Assembly (NCBI GenBank): GCA_020466095.1
Contig: CM035806.1
Location: forward strand, 33,006,571-33,070,570
Direction of reading: 5' to 3'
DNA: 64,000 bases
Source of the DNA: Chlorops oryzae
Lineage: Eukaryota > Arthropoda > Insecta > Diptera > Chloropidae
A program made the position numbers and the translations under genes. Of the stretch, positions 1 to 13,327 are shown piece after piece. How positions within the stretch are numbered: the stretch's first letter is position 1; each line of letters begins with the position of its first letter. The notes below the pieces were generated by a model, which was given only the letters and a program-made list of their open reading frames with translations, did not search any database and was not told the origin of the DNA.

Positions 1-1378
1 CCGAATTCAACCGATTTCAGCTGCCAAATTCGTTCTTGTTAACCCAATTATTTGAGGCCACAATAATTGTCTGAGACGCGACAAATGTAGGCAGGACATG
101 TATGTACATACATGAGCGTATCTATGGAGTCCTTCCTCCATGGCGACTTTGAAGTGCCATCAGACGGAGTGTTGCAATTTAATGGGGCTCCTTAAATGAT
201 GCCTTTATTAAAAGTTAATCTGGCCTTTTTGATGCATACAATCGAGACGTCGACGTCGAGTCACGTACTCAACACTGGCAGCTCTGCGCGCTCGCCATGC
301 CAAAATAGTCGATTCCGTTGCAGTTCGGCTTCCAGTTCGGTGTCCTTTTGTCTTTGTTGGTGCCCAAAAAAAAAAAAAAAACAAAAAAATAAAAGAACTC
401 AGTCAGCTGCAATCACACAAAACGACGGGCCACAAAATTTCAATTGAAATACATTTGCATCGGACGCAAAGTGTTATTTCGTGGTGAGTTTTCAATTTTA
501 CGCTAGTTTGCGAAAATTAGAATCTAATTAAATTTGCACTTTTCACTTGTGCAAATCGAAATCGACCAGCGATGGCGTGAGGCCGGTGAGACGCGGCATG
601 GGAGGCGTGAGGACAAAAGGAGCTGCATGGATGCGTGCTACCACCCGCGCGTATCCATTTGACATCATTAAATATTTTACACGCAATTTCGGGTCGATGG
701 ATGTCGGCTTGCTTCCGATGCACGAGCAGCATGCAGCTTTGTCACACCAGTCATACTAATGAGTCGGTGCAACCGCAATGTGGGTTGCGTCTCGCGCACA
801 CATCTCCACGCAGTGCAAGTTTAGATTGGATTTATTATTTTTTTTTTTTTTGGAATTTTTAAAAATACTTATTTTTAGTTTTTTTTTACCATCCTGGCAA
901 TATAATAGTTTCCGCTCATCTGAGCCTTATTGTAGCTTCAATTTTCCCCAATTGTGTGAATATAAATTGGTTGGTCCTACTTGCCTACAAAGCGGGTAGG
1001 TAGGTAGGTATCTACTTGCTTGGTGGGGGTTCTTTTTTGGAAATCTAACAAAATTTGCGGCTTTCCATTTCAATTGTCGGGCCGCGTATGCGACGACGCG
1101 ACGGACTCTCGGCCAATTATTTCAGACTACTTGAACCTATGAGTGAATGGTCATTAAATTTAGCGAGTTTTACTCTCGGCCACGTATTTACACGCGCAAT
1201 TAAATTTTATTAATGTGTTCATATTCGGATGTGGAGTTGATATAAAATTTTATCTTTTTTTCTTTTCGATTGTGGACGCCAAAATTTTGAACATGATGTC
1301 GACGGTGTAAATTTCTCGCTACTTTTGTGTTTTATGTTTTTGGAAAATTTGGTTTCGTGTAACATGTGTTTATGTTCT
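1..1378. other. Non-coding AT-rich DNA
   Basis: No exon-like frame or element is recognised. It holds a poly-A tract (366-380), a poly-T tract (837-851) and a GGTA run (about 995-1010). It is probably upstream or intronic sequence of luna. Confidence 0.6.
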
Positions 1379-1850
1379 TATACCCAGAATCAGTGGGGTA
1401 TATTATTTTTGCGCAGATCTTGTAACAGCAGGATAGCCCTATGTTCAAAGAGGTGTGTGTTGAATGTATGGAAAGAAAGGCCGCCGGTACTGACCTCTTT
1501 AAGACCGACCCGCGATCGACCCCAACTCAGTCCTATTTACTCCAGGGCTGCCCCTAACGATCTTTCGGTATAAGGAGTTCGGAAAAGAAAATAGACTTCA
1601 ATGGACAACTTGAAGGAGCACCTACCCCTTTCGATGAAGGTCCATGAAAAAAACCATTTAAAATGAAAAATGTTTATACATAACGTGTAACAGAAAGATC
1701 TAATCTCCGCAGATTTAGACAAATATGGCATATACCTAAAATGTATTCTCAATCAGGATGGAAAACTGAGTCGTTAGACGATCCCGTCTGTACGTCCGTC
1801 CATGGTCAGATCTCCTCCGAAGCGGCCGAATCAATCAAGTCGCAATTTAG
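1379..1850 (-). mobile_element. Diverged copy of the CCACGCCC interspersed repeat family, with an insertion
   Basis: The ends match the longer copy at 9438-10921: TATACCCAG then GGGGTATATTA then CTTGTAACAG at one side, and AACTGAGTCG, CGTCTGT, GGTCAGATCTCCTCCGAA at the other. About 300 bp between them are unrelated. Part of that insertion (about 1480-1547), read on the minus strand, resembles the left end of the element at 18392-19326: CCCTGGAGTAA, then GGTCGATCGCGG, then TTAAAGAGGT. It therefore looks like one repeat inserted into another. Confidence 0.6.
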
Positions 1851-2230
1851 TCAATGGGCAAGTGGGTCAAAGAACATGATCTTCAGAGAACTTGGAAGAG
1901 ATATGCAAGGCGAAGGTCCTGCGAAAATTACTGATACGGCGATCGGGTATTGTATCGAATGAATAGTGTGAATGAAGTTGACCATATGAACACACAGCTG
2001 GGACAAGAAGCCCCAGGGCGAAATAAGATGCTGCCGGTCGCATCGTAAAGCTGCTCTCAGGGAACAAATTGTGAGACCAACAACTTTTACTGGTTTAAGT
2101 GTACCCAACAACGTTATATTCTCAAACGAATAGTGCTGTTGTTGCGTCCTACTTGCTATACAGGATGTCCAGGCAACTTTATGAATAATTTTGATATGCA
2201 TTACCTCATGTCAAGGGCTTTGTTTTTTGT

Positions 2231-2376
2231 TCTTGAACCACTTGCCTGAAAAGTACCGTTATTCAGTTATAGCACTCTACAAGAGAACACATTTTGTATA
2301 GAAAACAGAAAATTTTTTGTAAATTAATTTAATTTTGTAACTGAATAACGGTACCATTTAGGCAAATGGTTCAAGA
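2231..2376. mobile_element. 146-bp inverted-repeat MITE
   Basis: Two 39-bp arms (2231-2269 and 2338-2376) are inverted copies with about four mismatches; they include TACCGTTATTCAGTTA and its complement. The 68-bp AT-rich centre has no coding potential. The symmetry is that of a small non-autonomous DNA transposon. No clear target duplication was found. Confidence 0.65.
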
Positions 2377-5300
2377 GAGTGGGTGTACATAAAAATCGAA
2401 TTTGACCGACTTGAGTTGTCGCACTTGTTCTTTTCTCGTCAAAAAATCAGTTGAAAAAGGGGGAAGGGGGAAGTGATTTATTGCAGCAAGTGTGCTGACG
2501 TTAGAGGGATTAGTTGAATGTATTAAAATGGGATCTAGAGGTTGTACGACTTACCCCGAATGGTGCAATCGACAGAACAAAATGCAGAAACTGGTCGGGA
2601 TACTTAAATCACGCAAGAAGAAAATGAAGATTTAAATAGCACTGAATCACACGACCCACCTATAATTTGAGGAAAGGGCACGGTTATGGGTTAGGTACGC
2701 ATTTTGAGATGTAAAAACTTTTCCATTGACACAAAAGTCCTTTCAATTGGAGGAAATTTATAGAAGAAAACGAAATGAGGCACCCAACATGCGTGCATTG
2801 GCAATCAAAAAAATCTGCCCCATATTGAAAATCGATCAATGTTAGTGCTTTAAATATCTCACCCATTCAATTCTTAAGCTGCTCTGTTGTTTTTTTTTTT
2901 TTTCTTGGCAAATGAAGAACCAAAATAAAACAAATTAAATGAAAATTTCCAGCAGAAGCTGAGCGCTTTTGCGATTGAATGTAGGGAGAAACAACTTGTG
3001 CTCCATATGGAACCAATTGAAGGAAGCAAATAAGAGCTCGTAATTTTCTTGGATGTTTTAAATTAGCAAAAAAAAAAAAAATTTTTTTTTTTTATTTAAA
3101 AATTCATTAATATTTATATATTTCACTTACCGTTTTTCCCTTTTTTTTCATGTTGAATCATTGAGAAAAGGACACTGTGTTTCGATTTTATCCATTCAAT
3201 GGAAAGGTTTGCGATCGAAAAAAGAAAAGGCATCACTGGAAAAGAAAGAAATAATTATAAATTATTTATATAGATATAAAAATTCATAATTTGAATTTTC
3301 ACTTAAAAGTACTTCACAATTTACGTCACAGTGTCACACCTTCATTCAAAAGATGCATAAAAATAAGTAAGCTAGCCTCTCAATTGTAGCTACCAAATTG
3401 GGTACTTCATCACATGAGGATTTTAGCTGATATGGGCCTCAGTTTTCGAGGGTGTAGTTTGAAGTTCCTCTCTGCAGCGGGTTTTTTCTACTTTATGACA
3501 ATTATTCAAAGAATTCTTTGTAAGGAAGTCTCTCCAGTTCTCCAGTCAGAAATGAAACAGAAATGAAAAACGTCATATAAGATATGTATATGAGTATAAA
3601 ATATAAGATCAGGATAAAAATTACTGGCTATCCATTCCCAATGTTACAATTTGCCCTAAACCTGTTACAACTAGCCTCAAGCAAGGGGTAAGTTGTAACA
3701 TTTATCAGGATTTTTTTTTTTTTTCTAAGACATTTCTACAAAAACTCGATAAAGGTTTGATCAAAAATCGATTTGATTGCCTAAATTCTATGGTAATGAT
3801 AAATTAATAATTATTGACAAAAGTCGATTTTGATTGAAAAAGAACAGTGATTTATTGGAAGAGTAATGCTAGATTTCACAAAAACCAAACTAGCCCCCGG
3901 ATCTCTTCCATACATCACAAAAGATGACGGAGACTAAAGAAAAGTGGGAGCGATTTTTGAGGTTTATATGTATGTAGAAGACTGTAGAAGACGTAAGAAA
4001 AAAGATTGATTAAGATTCTCAAAATGCGCGGGGAGTGATTCACTGCATCATATGAGAGAAACACAAAGTTACACCACAAAAGAAAGCGGAGACCTCGATG
4101 CGGGCTACGAACAAAAACTATGGCAGGATCGCCAAAAAGGACACTCCCCGAAGTTCTGCGAGAGTAGTTTCGGAGAAGAATGTTTCTAGTCCTAGAAGGG
4201 GTATGGTGGTTAAGCTGCTAGGATTCCGGCACACCGGTTTGGTGACGACCTTACTGATGGTCTATTCTGGATTCCACACGCCCCACCCGCATAAAAAAAA
4301 GAAAGTATGTGTACAGTACATCGATGGTGCTCCTTCAATGGGTTTTTGTTAGTTTTTATTATTTTTTTTTTTTGTTTTTGTTAACGATAGCCCGAAAGTC
4401 CGGTCTGTGTTTGTTTTGAAATCTCATAAATGTCCTCGCTCGAAGTGGATTTTAATCCAGATTGTTTGGTTTGCTGACATTTACATTTGCTCAGGACATT
4501 TTTTCCTTTTCTTATATACATATGTAATTTGGATTTTTTTCTTCTTCTTCTTCCTTTCTTTTGCCTCTCTGCAATTCTAATCTTTTCAAAAATGTTTTAA
4601 AATTTCTTTGCAGCAAGTTCCTCAATTCATGCATAGTCGTATCACTAATTCGCAATGTAAATGCCTTCGAGTTGAGCGTCAGCAGCAAATGCAGAAGCAT
4701 CTGAAGCAGAAGCAGAAGCGGAAGCCGCAGCCGCAGCCGAAGCAGCTGAGTGCATTGCATCGCATCGCATCCCACAGAGTTATCCTTTATGCAAGCAAAT
4801 ATGCCGCAAAAATGCGTTATTTGTGTGCTTACTATAAGCTCGCTTACTTCATTCTTTGCTCATTTTTCTTCATTCAAATGATCCAAATTCTATTTTCATA
4901 GTTTCGGGCCTGTTCCTGCTTTCCCGCTCCCTGCCCGAGATTCGCCGTCCACCGTTCGCCGTTCGCTGTTCGCTATTCTCTCTGCCATCTTTGTTGTAGG
5001 TTCTACGGTCTCTGCTCTTCGTTATTGGCTCTTTTAAAGCAGGCTGGCAGGCGGGCAGGCGGGCGGCCAGCGAGGCAAGGGAATCAAGCAAAAGGAAAAT
5101 TGCTTGTGAAATGCTAGTGTTTGCTTCCGTCGCTGACATTTCTCTCGAGGACTAGAGGCGTCCTTTCTGCTTTTTTGTTGATCTTTCGCTTCACTCGGGA
5201 AATAATTTGGTTGTCTGCTTTTGGGCGTTTTTTTTTTGTTCAGAATTTTTTTCATTTTTGTTGTTGTTGTTGTTTTTTTCTTTTTCGCCAGGCGCGTTTC

Positions 5301-6123
5301 AATTACAAAATGGCAAAAATTATTCCACGCCAAATTCCTTTTGGCCTTTGCAAACACATCAGTCCGTCCAGTTAGCGAGCGCCTATACACTCTACACTCA
5401 ACACTCTACATTCTACACTCTACACTCTAGACTGAACCAAGCTGACGTCAATGCCCATGCCGATGCTGATGCTGATGCAGATCTTAAGGATGGAGTACTG
5501 CTACAGCTGGTGTATGGTAACAAGATGATCCAACGAATCCATCCGAAAACGGGAACTGATGCAAAATGAAGAAAATGAATATCTGAAAAATTCGTTTGAA
5601 AGTGCAGTTGTGGCTTTGCCGGAATCCTGCCTCGAAGTCCTACGCTTAAAATAAAATGTGTGTTTTTTTTTTCATTTCTATATATCCCTTTTTTTTGTAA
5701 TTTAAGAAAAAATAAATTTTTCTCACTATCGGGGAAGAAAGGACCTTATCACCTTACTTATTATGCTGACACATAAGCTCGAATATGCCTCGGACTTGTG
5801 CGGGCAGTGACAAGCGCTTGTCAAGGCTTTCGAAAATGAAAGAAAAGCACGAAATAATTGCATAAAAGAATCCCAAGTTATCATATTCACAGTTGGCGAA
5901 TACTCGTAGCTTCGCGTCTCCCCACCGCTGCTGCCCAATGCCCTCAACCGACCTCCCTTTCTCGCCGTCCTCTGCCCCAACATCCTTTTCTTTGCGTTCG
6001 TTTCCATTCGAGAACCACCCCCCGCCATTTATTCCTTACATTTCGTAACGTTTCGTCTCCCTCGACATTCTCATTATTAAGCGACATTCTTACTTTCGGA
6101 AGTTATGAAATTTTCATAACAAA

Positions 6124-6154
<31 letters not shown>

Positions 6155-8703
6155 TAATAATAAAAAAATAATAAAAAGAAAAATCGGACGTTTGCACAAT
6201 GTGTTGTCACATCTTGGCTGACTATCTCCCGAGCTGAGTTCAAGTTCACTTTCAGCATTAGACATTAGACTGGCATGCAATTCATTTGTCTGACAAGTTG
6301 AAAATTGCGTTTTACCCAGCGCATAAAGACCAGCAGCAGCAGCAGCAGCATGAGAGCATAACTGGATTCTTTACGAAACAAATAAAAAAAAAATAAATTA
6401 CTTACAACCCGGAAGAGATAACGCAACGAAAAATGTCCCGCACCCACGCCGTCGCATTTTACTTTGAACGCAACTAAATTCAATATCAGTTGTCATCGTG
6501 TGCCTCCATCGCCACTGCCACTGCCACTGCCGCCATTGCCATGCCACCGCTCGAACCCTTCTGCTTTGCAACGCTTGTCTCTAAGACATGGTCATTGCAA
6601 ATGTACTAAAAGTCAAATCATTCACTGTCAGCCTGCCTGCCTTGGAATGTGACGAGCATGTTATATCTGCGCCCGCTTCTTACAACTCTTCTTTGCTTTG
6701 CTGGAAAAGCAAAAGTTCCCCTTCCATCTCTCGTCATCAGCTTTTCATCGCCAAACGCTCTTTCTCACTTGCTCACATACTTTCTTTATCGTTTTTTAAT
6801 TTTGCCTTTTTTTTGTGTTTTTTTTTTTTTTTGTTTTTGTTATCAGCGATACTGCAGCTGTCATCATACTCCATGATAAGCGATGAGTTAAAGCAAAAGG
6901 TTAGCCTATCCCCCCTGTATCTTCGAAGACTGCACCGCAACGAATACCACCATCCCTTCCACCACTTGCCAATTCCCACTTACCACTTCCCAGCTCCACT
7001 TCCACTGCTATCCGCTCAAAGTCAGCATCACCATCAGCATCACCATCAGCTTCACCATCAGCTTCAGCTCCATCTCCAGCCTCAGGATTCGGATCGGATG
7101 TGGGCGTTCGCATATTTCCATGTTACGGTTTCTGTTTTAATCCTTTTACATTATATTTTCTCAATTTCCTTGCAACTGGCAATGGCACTGGCACTGGCAC
7201 TGACACGGCAGTGTCTATGCTTTTAGTTGCCTTCCTAGTTCTATTTCCGATTTGGCTTCACATTATTGTCTCTTTGCTGCTTCGTCTTTCTTTAGGTTTT
7301 CTTTTTCTATTTTATTTCTATTTTTTTCTTGAATTTTTTTTTTACTTTGAATAAATTTTTTTGGTTTTTTTTTTCTTTATTTTTTTTTTTTTTTTTCATT
7401 TTTAGCCGTTGCCAGTTGCTTGTCCTTAAAGCAAAGGACAAAAGAAACAGAAGAGCCAAATATGACAACTTCTGGAACTGAGGAAATTCTTTAACTGGAT
7501 TCTTTCCAAACTGTTCCGAGTGATGAATTTAAGATGCTATAATGGGATAACGGGGACCGAGACCGAGACCGTTTACCCACAACAGGGAATTGCTTTCGAT
7601 TTTTGTTTTCTTCCTTTGCAATTTAAATTAAAGTCACATTTTCTTGGTTTTTTCCTCAGCTCAGCTCAGCTTTTTTTCTTCTTTTTTCTTTTTTTTTTTT
7701 TGGCTTTGCTTTTGTTTTTGTATTTTGCCCATCATCTCCATCATTCCTTTGCCGGCCAGCAGACCCACTTATTGACATTTTACAGTTGGTGTAAATTTTT
7801 GCATCGCAGACGTGCGGTTCCTGTTTAGTTGTTGAACTTTTCCAATTAATGCGAAAAACGGATGGAGGCTTTGTTCGGTGGTTTCGGTCTGCTTTGTGAG
7901 GAGCTTAAAAAACAATAACAACAACAACAACACAACACGAAAAATCGGAGAAAAAATTCATAAAAAATAAAATTCCGAAAAATTAATGACAAAAACAAAG
8001 CATTCATTCTTTCATTTATTGCGGTGGACTTATGAAATTTTGCAGAAAGAAAACTTTTTATCCTTCAAAGATTATTTTCAACATAGGGAAAATGAATGAC
8101 CTCTTAATACCATTGAATGAATGACTGTCCATAGCGTCAAAAACGATTCCGGATATCGAAATTTTTAAGAAAAAAAAATCAAAAACCAAAAACCAAAAAC
8201 AATCACCTTCCAAGAATCAACTGAAAACGTACTTCCGCTAACAAAAGTTCGCTTAGTTAGATATTGAAAAATCTTACGAGATTTTTTCAATACTGAACTC
8301 ATTTAAATGAATTGCAACTCTCTGCAATTGCACCATTGCCGGCATCCAAACGGGTTTTTGCATTATACAAAGTGGACAACTGTTTGCTCACTGTTCATCC
8401 AGAGTACTCAAGGGTTTTTATGCTTAATGCGAGAAACCCAAAATTAGCAGATTTTGGAGATTCATCTTTTAGAAGTTTCTTAGCTATTTTTATCGAAGCG
8501 CTATCCTTCGCATTTTGCTCTTCAAGAACAATGAAAATTATATGAAAATTTTTTACATAGCATTTAACAGTTCGAGCCAGATATCCCACCTTGTTACTAT
8601 AGGCTTTTGGGTGGTAAGTTCTGTTGTTGAACTGATATTTCCCAATTTTCCAATTCTAGATGGGGACTTCAAGAAAACCTTTTTCACATTGGAAATTCAA
8701 GAA
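2377..8703. other. Non-coding AT-rich DNA with microsatellites
   Basis: No supported gene. Tandem pieces include a TACACTC-type run (about 5388-5430), an AT run (about 6134-6156), GCCACT repeats (about 6505-6540) and a CAGCATCACCAT run (about 7021-7075). Poly-T tracts exceed 12 bases near 2891, 3720, 6820 and 7380. A short hairpin, GTTACAACT with AGTTGTAAC, lies at about 3665-3699. Confidence 0.55.
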
Positions 8704-9336
8704 TAACAAGTAAGAAAGCTAAAGTCGGTCAAGCCCGACTTTGAAATACCCAGCGTCCCGACATTATGAGCGCACTATGTTTTGCTTCTCTATTTGTGGG
8801 CGTGGCAGTGAGCGGGCTATATAAATTATTTTCCTACACCTTTCATTCGCCTTGGTCAACCTATGTTGCGAATTTGAAGCTTCTACGCCTTTTACCTCGG
8901 AAGTTACGATAAGCCCTTATTTGTGGGCGTGGCTCGAGGAGGGCGGCGTCCATTTTTTTCCAGGATATGTCCCTTTTTTGTAGTTTACCAGTACACCAAA
9001 TATCAATGGAATGTGTTGAGTGGTTCACAAGTTACAAGCATTTTACTAAAAATACATTAAATTCATTTGTGGGCGTGGCAGTGGGCGGATGTCTCCCATT
9101 TTTACTTAGGATCATACTCGGACCCCGATATACATGTGTGCCAAACTTCGACTTCATTGGTTTAGCCGTTTTGGAGGAGATCCGACCACGGACGGACGGA
9201 CAGACGGACATGTCTAAATCGATTCAGTTTTTGATCCTGATCATTTCTAATATATATTTGTCTATATCTCCGGAGCTTAATGCTCCCTGTTACAAGATTT
9301 TCACAAAACTAATATACCCCGCTTACGCTGGGTATA
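8704..9336 (+). mobile_element. CCACGCCC repeat family, short copy
   Basis: The head is ACAAGTAAGAAAGCTAAAGT and the tail ends CGCTTACGCTGGGTATA, a self-complementary terminus. Three GTGGGCGTGG boxes lie at 8796, 8933 and 9069, and a GGAC/AGAC-rich stretch sits near 9195. No transposase-like frame exists. The architecture (fixed ends, internal repeats, no coding capacity) resembles fly DINE/Helitron-like non-autonomous elements, but I cannot assign a family. It lies tail to tail with the copy starting at 9438. Confidence 0.75.
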
Positions 9337-9437
9337 AGAATTAAGAAAGTTTCCTCTGATATGCTCACAAAGTCCCGGTGCAGGCCATGCGCAATACATA
9401 AAAAGCATAAAAAGCCTTGTACTGCCTGTGCAGTTTT

Positions 9438-10921
9438 TATACCCAGCGTAAGCGGGGTATATTAGTTTTGTGCAAATCTTGTAACAGGGAGAATTAAGCT
9501 CCGGAGATATAGAAAATATATATAGAAATGATCAGGATCAAAAACTGAATCGATTTAGACATTCCGTCTTCGTCTGTCCGTCTGTCCGTCTGTCCGTCTG
9601 TCCGTCTGACCGTCTGTCCGTCTGTCCGTCTGTCCGTCTGTCCGTCTGTCCGTCCGTCCGTGGTCGGATCTCCTCCGAAATGGCTGAACCAATGAAGTCG
9701 AAATTTGGCACACGTGTATATCGGGGTCCGAGTATGATCCTAAGTAAAAATGGGAGACATCCGCCCACTGCCACGCCCACAAATGAATTTATTGTGTTTT
9801 CAATAAAATGCTTGTAACTTGCGAACCACTCAACACATTCCATTGATATTTGGTGTGCTGGTAAACTACGAAAAGGGACATATCCTGGCAAAAAATGGAC
9901 GCCGCCCTCCTCGAGCCACGCCCACAAATAAGCCCAAAAATAAGGGCTTATCGTATCTTGTGAAGTAAAAGGCGTAGAAGCTTCAAATTCGCAGCATAGG
10001 TTGTCCAAGGCAAATGAAAGGTGTAGGAACAAAAATTTGTATAGCCCGCCCATGCCACGCCCACAATAGAGAATTTTCATAACTTCCGAAGTAAAAGGCG
10101 TAGAAGCTTCAAATCGCAACATAGGTTCACCAAAGCGAATGAAAGGTGTAGGAAAATTTTTTTTTATGGCCCGCCACTGCCACGCCCACAATGAAGAGTT
10201 TTTGTAACTTCCGAAGTAAAAGGCGTAGAAGCTTCGAATTCGCAACATAGGTTCACCAAGGCGAATGAAAGGTGTACGAAAAAATTTTTTGTGGCCCGCC
10301 CACGGCCACGCCCACAAATAAAGATTTTTGTAACTTCAGAAGTAAAAGGCGTAGAAGCTTCAAATTCGCAACATAGGTTCACCAAGGCGAATGAAAGGTG
10401 TAGGAAAAAATTAAATGCGGCCCGCCCACTGCCACGCCCACAAATGAAGATTTTTCGTAACTTCCGAAGTAAAAGGCGTAGAAGCTTCAAATTCGACAAC
10501 ATAGGTTCACCAAGGCGAATGAAAGGTGTAGGGAAATAATTTATGTTGCCCTCCCACTGCCACGCCCACAAATAAAGATTTTTCGTAACTTTCGAAGTAA
10601 AAGGCGTCGAAGCTTCAAATTCGCAACATAGGTTCACCAAGGCGAATGAAAGGTGTAGGAAAAATTTTTATATGGCCCGCCCACTGCCACGCCCACAATG
10701 AAGATTTTTCGTAACTTCGAATAAAAGGCGTAGAATCTTCAAATTCGCAACATAGGTTCACCAAGGCGAATGAAAGGTGTAGGGAAATAATTTATGTTGC
10801 CCTCCCACTGCCACGCCACACAAATAGAGAAGAAAAACATAGTGCGCTCATAATGTCGGGACGCTGGGTATTTCAAAGTCGGGCTTGACCGACTTTAGCT
10901 TTCTTACTTGTTTTCATATAT
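9438..10921 (-). mobile_element. CCACGCCC repeat family, long copy with an internal tandem array
   Basis: This is the same element as 8704-9336, inverted and longer because it carries extra internal repeats. The tail (TATACCCAGCGTAAGC) is at 9438 and the head (GCTTTCTTACTTGT) ends at 10921. A GTCCGTCT octamer array lies at about 9569-9660. From about 9990 to 10830 a unit recurs with CCACGCCCAC boxes at 10055, 10180, 10306, 10432, 10560 and 10687, a spacing of 125-128 bp, plus a damaged one near 10811. Further boxes are at 9771 and 9916. Open frames across it follow the repeat period and are not genes. Confidence 0.8.
9990..10835. repeat. About 126-bp tandem array with KLF-type boxes
   Basis: Each unit has the order AACTTCCGAAGTAAAAGGCG, TAGAAGCTTCAAATTCG, ATAGGTTCACCAAGGCG, AATGAAAGGTGTAGG, GCCCGCCCACTGCCACGCCC. 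Units are well conserved, which suggests recent expansion. The GGGCGTGG core of the box fits the known KLF/Sp consensus GGGYGTGG. Confidence 0.8.
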
Positions 10922-13327
10922 AGTATGGTGCAGCATCAGTTATCAATGGTTAGCCTTTTTGAGCATTTCGCAGTTTATTGAACATTTCACTGCAGCTTTT
11001 CCCGGATCAGGACTTAAAATTCGCAAGGCATCTGCCCATTGAGTTGGTGATTTTGTTTTTGATATTTTTTATTTTATTTTTTCGATTTTCTCGCTATAAA
11101 TGTTTTTCACGTCAACGCTGCGCAGAGTTGTTTCCGATGGCACAACAAATTCGGTGTACTTTTCCAAGAATGATTTCAGCTTCGGATTACGCATCCTATG
11201 AAGCGGGATATCTGCCGAAACAAATGCGTCGCAAAGATCCTTTTCGAAATTCCGATTGCGTTATTTTTGCTTCTTCGATTTTGGCTTCGGGTGAATTTTT
11301 TTTTTTTTTTTTTTTTAACTTTATATGCTTTGGTGCTTCTTCATAGCGAAGGCTTTTTTCGTGCTAACTTCCTTCTGGCAAAGAGTTGAAAAAAGCACAC
11401 CGTTGTTATGCTTCAACTCTGGATATTTTTGCACAAGTATCCGCAGCTACGACGCAATTGCAGTTTCTTCCTTTGGCATTTTGTTTTATATTAAAGGAAT
11501 GCAATTAAAAAGACAACTTAGACGCGAGATGAAAATATTTTTCGTGGCTTAAACCTTCTGAAGGGAAAAAACAAACAGATTTGCAAACGCTTGCTTGAAG
11601 AAAATTTCTAGCATATCGTTGCACAAAGCAACAACAAAACAAAACAAAACCACAAAAAACAAATTTTAATAAATTTGAAAGAGATTAGCTGAGAATCTAA
11701 CCCATAGCAACATTCTTATTTATGTATACATAGCATGGTGTTTTGCGTGACGCATTTCAATCTCCAATGAGAGTTTTGCGTCACGCAGATGATAGCATAT
11801 TTTCGCTTCTAGTAATGCAATATTTAAACCAAGTACCAATCTAACGAGTACCGAGTGCTCATAAAATTTATACGTTATCACTTGAGCTAAAATTTTCAAA
11901 AATTTTCAAAATGAACCACCAAAACTCGCGAAATATTTTGAAAGCTATTTTTCACGGGACAGTGAACAGCATTTGTTTTATTAGTTTAAATGAGTACCCA
12001 ATAGCGAGTACTCAAAAAATAGCTACATCATTAACCTGTCAAACTGCCTCCCAACGAAAAATATTCAATTTTTCAAACTTTTCTCGCTAGGAGGTCTTGC
12101 AGTGCGATACATTGAATCTTGAGCCATATAATTGAATGTTTTGAAATTTGTGTGCGTCTCGTCTCGCCACGGGCTCTCGCAATGTTGGATTTTGGGCATA
12201 CGATCACATATTTAGTATAAAATTTTGTTTTGGAATTGTTTTTTAAGCGATAAAACTCGGGAAATGAGCGTTTCCACCCCCCATACAACTCGAAATTAAT
12301 TTTTAATGTAAAATATTTTCCTTTGGTCAGAATGTCTTTAAATTTTGCACAGAGCTTACAATTAACGCAAGGAAAACATTCTGAAGTTTTCATAAAAATT
12401 TGATTTCATTAGAGCACACATTTTGTATAAACTTTTGTTTTCAAATGAATTTTTCATATGACAAATTTTTACCCTAAAAGTATACTCTAAATTTCTTTCT
12501 TTACATTACATTGCAAGATTGTATGAACTTGATTGAAAAATGTTGTAACATATTTTACTTCAGTACAGCCAAATTTGCTAAGCAATTTTTGTGGGCCAAG
12601 TGGTTTTTCAAAGTTAATACTATGACAAAATGAACAGTATTAACGATTTTCAAAACAAAGTGTTTTTAAGTGGTGGCATTGTGCTCTGAAAACGCAAAAA
12701 AACAAGATTTTTTTGTATGGGGAATTTCGTTTTTCCTTGATAGTTTCCATGATTTTGGTCCTTTTTGCTTGGGCCAAATGGATTTTGAAAGGTAGTTTGG
12801 AGGTCTTTCAGAAATGGGTACTAACTATAAAATTGGGTTTGTTTTAGGGTGTGGCAAACGATTTCCGAAACGAACATTTCCGAATTTCTACGATTTTTAA
12901 GCTATACAGACCAGAAACCTTATTGATATATTTAATATTTATATATAATTTTTTAGAGACTTATCAATCACATGAAAAAACATCAATATAACCCCCGTTA
13001 AATACTTACTTACTGAAAATGCTACATATATAGCTCCATATTTTCTGATACATATGGGAAAAAAAAAGTTTTTTTTTTTCAACTTAAAAACTGAAGATTT
13101 TTCTTTAAAAAAAAAGTGATTTTAGATTTGTCGGACGATTTTGAAAAAATTGAAAAAATTACACCTTGCTATGTATACATATTGAAGACTTCTACCTCCC
13201 AGGCTATGTAAAGATATTATTAAAATAAATTGATTTTTAATTTTCATAAGTTTCTGAGCACTCCGAAATGTTAGCTGGGATCTGTTCGGAAGATGTTAAT
13301 GAAAAAACGTTACAAATTCTGTAGCAA
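10922..13327. other. Non-coding AT-rich DNA
   Basis: No gene or mobile element is recognised. A poly-T tract lies at about 11297-11316. Two near-palindromic strings, TGCGTGACGCA and TGCGTCACGCA, occur about 40 bp apart near 11750 and 11783; each contains a CRE-like half site. Confidence 0.55.

Noticed and set aside
6588..7226. 212-codon frame rich in His, Gln, Leu and Ser
   Set aside because: It passes through poly-T and CAGCATCACCAT repeats that keep it open; no domain is recognisable.
9569..9660. Regular repeats as a possible CRISPR array
   Set aside because: An octamer microsatellite without spacers, in an insect nuclear genome.
9538..10640. Open frames of 259 and 158 codons in the repeat at 9.4-10.9 kb
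   Set aside because: The translation repeats every 42 or so residues (EASTPFTSEV), exactly following the 126-bp tandem unit; no protein domain is present.
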